Positions 55,273 through 59,296 of a DNA stretch of 59,296 nucleotides are shown here, piece by piece (position 1 is the first letter of the stretch; each line of letters opens with the position of its first letter). The notes below the pieces were generated by a model that did no database searches, was not told the origin of the DNA, and saw only the letters and a list, made by a program, of their open reading frames with translations. The position numbers and the translations under genes are program-made. Origin of the DNA: Ignavibacteria bacterium UBA7675 (GTDB lineage Bacteria > Bacteroidota > Ignavibacteria > Kapaibacteriales > UB7675); assembly GCA_002483085.1 (NCBI GenBank), contig DLHF01000022.1, positions 215 through 59,510 on the forward strand, written 5' to 3'.

Positions 55273-56371
55273 TAAACTCACTATACAGAACTTCAAATCA
55301 CTAAAAGACATTTCGATCTCTACCAAACCGTTGAACCTGCTGATGGGGTTGAATGGTATGGGGAAGTCTTCGGTAATTCAGTCTTTGTTGCTGCTACGGC
55401 AGAGTAATAGCTTAGACCAAGGTACTCTCCACTTCAATGGCAATTTCGTGGAGATTGGAAAGGGAAAGGATGCGTATTATCAATACGGTATCGAACAATA
55501 CATCGGAATACATCTCGTTCTGCAAGACAGCAAAGAATTAGGGTGGAAGTTCAGCTACGAAGCAGACAGAGATTACGCTCATGCGAAGGAGAAATACACT
55601 GATGAGCAGCTACAGAGCTGTTCACTGTTCACCAGTAACTTTCAGTATCTTCATGCCGAGCGAAAAGGACCACAGACTGTCTACGATACGTCGTCCAGCG
55701 TTGTTGGCCGGAGTAGGCAGATCGGAATGTACGGTGAATTTGCGGTGCATTTTCTCAATGTTTTTGGCAACGAAAAAGTAGCACTTACACTGCATCACCC
55801 CAAGGCAAAATCCGAAATCCTCCTTCATCAGGTAGATGCTTGGCTTGGGGAAGTGGCTCCGGGCGTAAAGCTGAATACAACGGAAATACCGGGTACGGGA
55901 AAGATGATTCTCGATTATCAGTTTGAAGCTGGAACACTCCATACCAACCGATTTATGCCAAGAAATGTGGGGTTTGGTCTGTCCTATGTGCTGCCTATAT
56001 TGGTCACTCTACTCTCATCTTCACCTGATAAGCTCATTCTTATCGAGAATCCAGAAGCCCATATCCATCCGCGTGGGCAGGCCGAACTTGGAAAGCTCAT
56101 TGCGCTTGTTGCAGAGAATGGAGCTCAGCTCTTTGTGGAAACCCATAGTGATCATATCGTAAACGGTATACGAGTTGCCGTAAAAGAAAAGTTCATTGAA
56201 AAGTCAAGAGTTGGTATTCTCTATTTCAGGCGTGTAACAGCAGAGCATGAAAAATACTATGAGCAATATTCGACGTTTGATGCTATTGATGTAGATGAAC
56301 AAGGAGAGCTGAGTGATTACCCACAGGACTTTATGGACGAATGGAACAACCAACTTATAAAATTGCTGTGA
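55265..56371 (+). CDS. DUF3696-type AAA ATPase (ABC/OLD-like)
   Basis: A 368-residue protein starting at ATG 55265 inside the upstream stop. Walker A is GLNGMGKSS (28-36), Walker B is LILIENPEAHIHPRGQ with catalytic Glu, followed by the H-loop LFVETHSDHIVNGIR. The SMC/OLD-type ATPase of the AAA_21/DUF3696 group has no added Toprim nuclease. Such ATPases act as sensors in defence systems. It is co-encoded with a DUF262 protein, a known partner, and is followed after 1 base by the toxin-domain gene. Confidence 0.9.
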   Translation: MISKLTIQNFKSLKDISISTKPLNLLMGLNGMGKSSVIQSLLLLRQSNSLDQGTLHFNGNFVEIGKGKDAYYQYGIEQYIGIHLVLQDSKELGWKFSYEADRDYAHAKEKYTDEQLQSCSLFTSNFQYLHAERKGPQTVYDTSSSVVGRSRQIGMYGEFAVHFLNVFGNEKVALTLHHPKAKSEILLHQVDAWLGEVAPGVKLNTTEIPGTGKMILDYQFEAGTLHTNRFMPRNVGFGLSYVLPILVTLLSSSPDKLILIENPEAHIHPRGQAELGKLIALVAENGAQLFVETHSDHIVNGIRVAVKEKFIEKSRVGILYFRRVTAEHEKYYEQYSTFDAIDVDEQGELSDYPQDFMDEWNNQLIKLL

Positions 56372-56372
56372 T

Positions 56373-57218
56373 ATGCAACTAATCTTCAACGAATTGAGCT
56401 TGCACCCGCTCACCACCGATAGAACCTCTGCCTACAAGCGAATGGAGACCTTCTTTGAAACTGTAAAGGCTGCAAAGATTTGTCACCCCGCTTTTAACGG
56501 CATACGTTTTGAACAGGAATTCTCCAATATTATGCTTACAGGAGAATATTCACTTGAGGATTGGCTCAGGGAACCTGCACAAAGAACTCGGGCTATGTTG
56601 CTTCGGGGTTTGGCGCGCCGTCCGTTTATTGATACTGATGATAAGAGTGCAGAAGAATCCTATATCACCTACCGTTATTATCATATCTCATCAAGCGGAG
56701 AACAAACCGAAGCAGTGGGGCTTGCAGCCGCTCATATTTACCAGATGCCTGCGATTAGCTTTGCCGATAATGAGGAGTTTAGGCGTGTACTTATAGATGT
56801 CCTTATTGTTTCTGAAGAGACACAGGATGAAGTTCGCGATAGTGTGCGTAACGTATTTTCACCAGATAATTTCCGCGATAGCGAACTCGTCGAATGGTTA
56901 AATGAACCTCGTATAAGTAGCCTGTCCTCTAAAGAAGAACTGCTATCTGCCTTCCCGGATTACGAGTTCACAGAGCAAGCGATTGCAGATGTTTTGGCAA
57001 TATGCTCCTTCGGTAGAAAAAGAATTGATCGGTTAATACTTCTGCTACGCGATATAAAGAAGAACCCTCATCAAGGTGGGCTTGGGAAAACCGAAGTTCT
57101 ATCAAGTGCGAGTGGGCTGTGTTCAAAGCGATTGACCGATGAGGATCGCATCGTGTATTCTCTCAAGGATGGTGTGATTCGGATTATAGCGTGCAAGGGA
57201 CATTATGACAACCTGTAG
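56373..57218 (+). CDS. Unknown domain fused to a YoeB/Txe-type RNase toxin
   Basis: A 281-residue protein. The start ATG 56373 lies 1 base after the ATPase stop. Residues 1-190 form an unrecognised domain (start MQLIFNELSL). Residues about 197-279 align end-to-end with E. coli YoeB (84 residues). FTEQAIADVLAICSFGRKRI matches the first helix, and GLGKTEVLSSASGLCSKRLT then DEDRIVYSLKDG matches the core. Catalytic YoeB residues Glu46, Arg59, Arg65, His83 and Tyr84 correspond to Glu241, Arg253, Arg259, His277 and Tyr278, all present; the spacing from Arg253 on is the same. YoeB cuts mRNA on the ribosome. No YefM antitoxin gene is near, so restraint must come from the fused domain or the partner proteins. 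Confidence 0.85.
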   Translation: MQLIFNELSLHPLTTDRTSAYKRMETFFETVKAAKICHPAFNGIRFEQEFSNIMLTGEYSLEDWLREPAQRTRAMLLRGLARRPFIDTDDKSAEESYITYRYYHISSSGEQTEAVGLAAAHIYQMPAISFADNEEFRRVLIDVLIVSEETQDEVRDSVRNVFSPDNFRDSELVEWLNEPRISSLSSKEELLSAFPDYEFTEQAIADVLAICSFGRKRIDRLILLLRDIKKNPHQGGLGKTEVLSSASGLCSKRLTDEDRIVYSLKDGVIRIIACKGHYDNL

Positions 57219-57265
57219 TGCACACCAGCGATAAGCCTGTGGGCAGCGGTCGCGCTCAGGTGTAC

Positions 57266-57301
57266 AAAACAAAAGCCGCCACAGAATTACTGCGACGGCT
57301 T
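57266..57301 (-). terminator. Rho-independent terminator behind the SdrD-B protein gene
   Basis: On the minus strand AAGCCGTC pairs with GGCGGCTT, with one mismatch, and is followed by TTTGTTTTG. It lies about 28 bases behind the stop at 57329. Confidence 0.7.
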
Positions 57302-57328
57302 CGGTCACATGGAAACTATGCAGATAGC

Positions 57329-58618
57329 TTACTTCTGTAGCATGATCTGTCCAGTACTGCGTCCGCCCGGTGTTTTGATACTATAACCATAGATGCCGGT
57401 TGCTACTCTTGTTCCTGCTGCGTTTACACCATTCCAGCGTACTTCGTGCAGACCCGCGCTCTGCATACCGAGGTCGAATGTGTAGACAGTATTCCCAAGA
57501 GCATCGAATATATCAATGCTCACTGGTTCTGCTTTACGCAGTTCGTAGCTCAGCATAGTGTGATCGCTGAATGGATTGGGTCTGGCTTGTAGCGCTCGTA
57601 CAGCCGCATCGCCGGTATTATTGTGCTCGCCGATGCCGGTCGTGATCTGTGCTCCGATGGGCCATTGGGCGTCGCTGCCGTTGATATCTCGGAAACCCAT
57701 TCCCTGCATATTGGGTGCAGAATCGCAGCAGTAGTCTACTTCCAATGTCGCATAGTCGATATTTGCATCGTCTTGCAGGAAGAAGTCAAAGTCGCCGTCC
57801 TGTAAAGCCGCGAGAATGTTGGTAGTTGGGTAGGCGGGTAGATTTTCCAGATCGAATGTAATAGTAGCATCAATCATACTGCTCCATCCGGATCCGAGAA
57901 TCTGCGGAATCGTTGCTCCCCATACGCCACTGCCATCGGCGAGGAATACGATCGCGTCGGTGGCATCGAGGTCTTTGATGTGAATAATAAATCGCGCTCC
58001 GGTCACATAACAGCCATCGGGGAGGAAACCTGTAAAGGTATGGCCAATGACTCTGTCGGAGCCCGAGTTGTCGAGCTGCGTGGAACTGGCATAGGGATAG
58101 GAGAAGTTCATAGCCGCCTGAAGTTCAGGACTGGGCGAAGTGTCCTCTGGCCCATTATCAGGATTGAAGTCGTCGTTTTCGCCCACAGTCAGCGAGACTG
58201 TAGAGGGGTTGCTGCATTTTTCCTTGTTGCCAAAATCCAGACCGCTCACCGCAACACCGGGAACATCGACGTGGTACACCATTGCGTGCGGTCCTGTCTG
58301 TACCCAGCCCAGTTGTTGTACTTCAAAGAGCGTCCATGTACCGTCGGGAAGCGAAGAGAATGAATAATTGCCACTGGCGTCGGTGGTAGTTGTCACCGTA
58401 CTGCCATTGTAGTAAGCCTGGATTGTCCAGCCAGCCAGACCGGGCTCGCCCGGATCGCGCACGCCATTGTTGTTCAGGTCGTTGTACTTTGTACCAGAAA
58501 AAGGCTGTGCCTGAGCTTTTGATGTAGTGCAGAGTGTCACCACAAAAGACATAAGCAGAAGCATGAGAAGTTTTTGTCCCATCAGGGAAGGTAATCCGGG
58601 TGTCGACTTGATATACAT
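57329..58618 (-). CDS. SdrD-B-domain surface protein with T9SS sorting domain
   Basis: A 429-residue protein. ATG 58618 is set by a strong ribosome site (AGGAG) 6 bases before it; the frame is open further upstream but without such a site. Signal peptide about 1-37 (cut near SKAQA). Residues about 38-120 are a single SdrD B-like beta-sandwich (GTKYNDLNNNGVRDPGEPGL, then GNYSFSSLPDGTWTLFE), which is Ca-binding in other proteins. A second beta-domain of unknown type (about 125-330) carries Cys residues. The end is a T9SS tail (RPNPFSDHTMLSYELRKAEP, then FDALGNTVYTF and TGIYGYSI). Surface display is expected. Confidence 0.85.
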   Translation of the reverse strand: MYIKSTPGLPSLMGQKLLMLLLMSFVVTLCTTSKAQAQPFSGTKYNDLNNNGVRDPGEPGLAGWTIQAYYNGSTVTTTTDASGNYSFSSLPDGTWTLFEVQQLGWVQTGPHAMVYHVDVPGVAVSGLDFGNKEKCSNPSTVSLTVGENDDFNPDNGPEDTSPSPELQAAMNFSYPYASSTQLDNSGSDRVIGHTFTGFLPDGCYVTGARFIIHIKDLDATDAIVFLADGSGVWGATIPQILGSGWSSMIDATITFDLENLPAYPTTNILAALQDGDFDFFLQDDANIDYATLEVDYCCDSAPNMQGMGFRDINGSDAQWPIGAQITTGIGEHNNTGDAAVRALQARPNPFSDHTMLSYELRKAEPVSIDIFDALGNTVYTFDLGMQSAGLHEVRWNGVNAAGTRVATGIYGYSIKTPGGRSTGQIMLQK

Positions 58619-59230
58619 AAATTCTCCTGGAAAATAAATAACTGATACTGTGAATGGTAATGAACGGGCGCAATACTTCCCGGGTCGCACAAATAAGATG
58701 ACCAAGGAGTTGCGCCGAAGAAGTCGTTGCTTCATACTACATGACACCTTGTTATTAGGGGACATATACTATGAAAACAGTGGTTAGCGGCAAGCTGCAC
58801 CTGCTGTATCTCGCTTGGATACCCCAACCCGAGCGAGAATAGTAGACACAGAGTCTACAGTAGGCTCACATGTTAATTCCCAGACCGCAAGCCAGCGATT
58901 GGCCTGTGGTCAACAGCTAAGCGGAGGTTGCGTCCGGTGGCAACGCTGCGCCGAGCGCTGCCATACTACAAGCGTTATGGTCCGGCAATCACGGGCGTAG
59001 TTGGTCCACCTCATCCGAAATACTCTGCGAGAAGACCCATGCGGAACACAGTTGCATAGTGTGTAGAGAAACTCACTTGTGTCCTCTTTCATTTTCATGG
59101 GTAGTATAAAAGTCAACATCCGGTCGTGCACAATAAAAAGCAAAGTCTACTGTACAAGTGTAGCAATTTGGAGGATAAGTGTGTGCCTTCGTTTATCCGG
59201 CGGAAGGTTTATCAGACGGTATCTTGGCCG
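58619..59230. other. Intergenic region, no gene seen
   Basis: About 600 bases with no credible coding frame. A ribosome-like GGAGG (59169-59173) precedes GTG codons near 59179-59183 and an open frame runs to the window end; it would overlap the repeat, so it is not called. Confidence 0.4.
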
Positions 59231-59296
59231 GGCGCTTCGGCCTTTGTCCGGAGCCGCCCATATGGGCGGCTCTACGGTAGGTCTCCGCACCGCGCT
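59231..59296 (-). repeat. Dispersed intergenic repeat R11, running off the window
   Basis: GGCGCTTCGGCCTTTGTCC and, later, GGTCTCCGCACCGCGCT are the reversed 3' module of the repeat family, separated here by a CCGCCCATATGGGCGG palindrome. The remainder lies beyond the window. Confidence 0.65.

Noticed and set aside
56373..57218. A hidden YefM-type antitoxin next to the YoeB domain
   Set aside because: No small frame before, after or opposite the gene encodes a YefM/Phd-like DNA-binding start; the 190-residue N-domain does not look like YefM.
59179..59296. Start of a gene running off the right edge
   Set aside because: Although GGAGG precedes GTG codons and the frame stays open, most of it is repeat sequence R11.
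1..59296. tRNA, rRNA or mobile-element genes
   Set aside because: No cloverleaf-like arms, rRNA stretches, transposase or integrase motifs were found by eye in the intergenic regions; a covariance-model search could still reveal a tRNA.

Overview
The window most resembles a mesophilic, Gram-negative member of the Bacteroidota/Chlorobiota group, close to the Ignavibacteria/Kapabacteria branch. This placement is inferred from protein families alone. Eight proteins end in type IX secretion (T9SS) C-terminal sorting domains, and there are a PorV-like protein, a TonB receptor with a carboxypeptidase-like N-terminal domain, and several PorT-type beta-barrels. Most starts lack a Shine-Dalgarno sequence, and a few upstream regions carry the Bacteroidota-type promoter box TAnnTTTG. 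No rRNA, tRNA, CRISPR array, transposase or integrase was found.

Layout. 1-6470: secreted or surface proteins, namely two near-duplicate exported proteins (the first cut by the window edge), a metzincin protease with a T9SS tail, a small T9SS-tailed protein, and an IgGFc-binding-domain/beta-barrel fusion. 6509-11844: cytochrome c maturation genes ccmB, ccmC, ccmD, ccmE and ccmF, with an intergenic repeat between ccmB and ccmC; CcmE is the CxxxY type and CcmC carries an extra N-terminal domain that resembles a CcmE OB-fold. 11912-13363: secreted GH18 hydrolase. 13574-15615: type II restriction-modification system with a controller protein. 16031-19304: a DUF1800/DUF1501 exported pair. 19492-24856: nitroreductase, a signal-peptidase-I-like lipoprotein without catalytic residues, a small barrel, two paralogous lipoproteins and an aldehyde dehydrogenase. 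24949-26322: an AT-rich unknown membrane protein. 26760-30505: GH57 enzyme, a TPR-like protein and a lipoprotein. 30708-34422 (minus): an envelope glycosyltransferase, methyltransferase and NHL lipoprotein cluster. 34779-44883 (minus): a surface operon of two large T9SS cargo proteins, a lipoprotein, a TonB receptor and a PorV-like barrel. 45177-47206: an ECF sigma factor with a membrane protein carrying a T9SS tail. 47656-52375: two PorT-like barrels and an M16 protease. 52457-54001: an NTF2-like/aminotransferase fusion. 54112-57218: a tight three-gene operon of DUF262 protein, DUF3696-type ATPase, and a protein whose C-terminus is a complete YoeB RNase toxin domain. 57329-58618: an SdrD-B-type T9SS protein.

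The best candidate for an undescribed system is the 54112-57218 operon. It has the layout of an abortive-infection defence module in which a YoeB-type mRNA interferase is fused to an unknown domain and no YefM-type antitoxin is present. Other notable points are the CcmE-like domain on CcmC, the inactive-looking signal peptidase lipoprotein, the sigma factor paired with a membrane protein bearing a secretion tail, and a modular GC-rich repeat found in at least ten intergenic regions.
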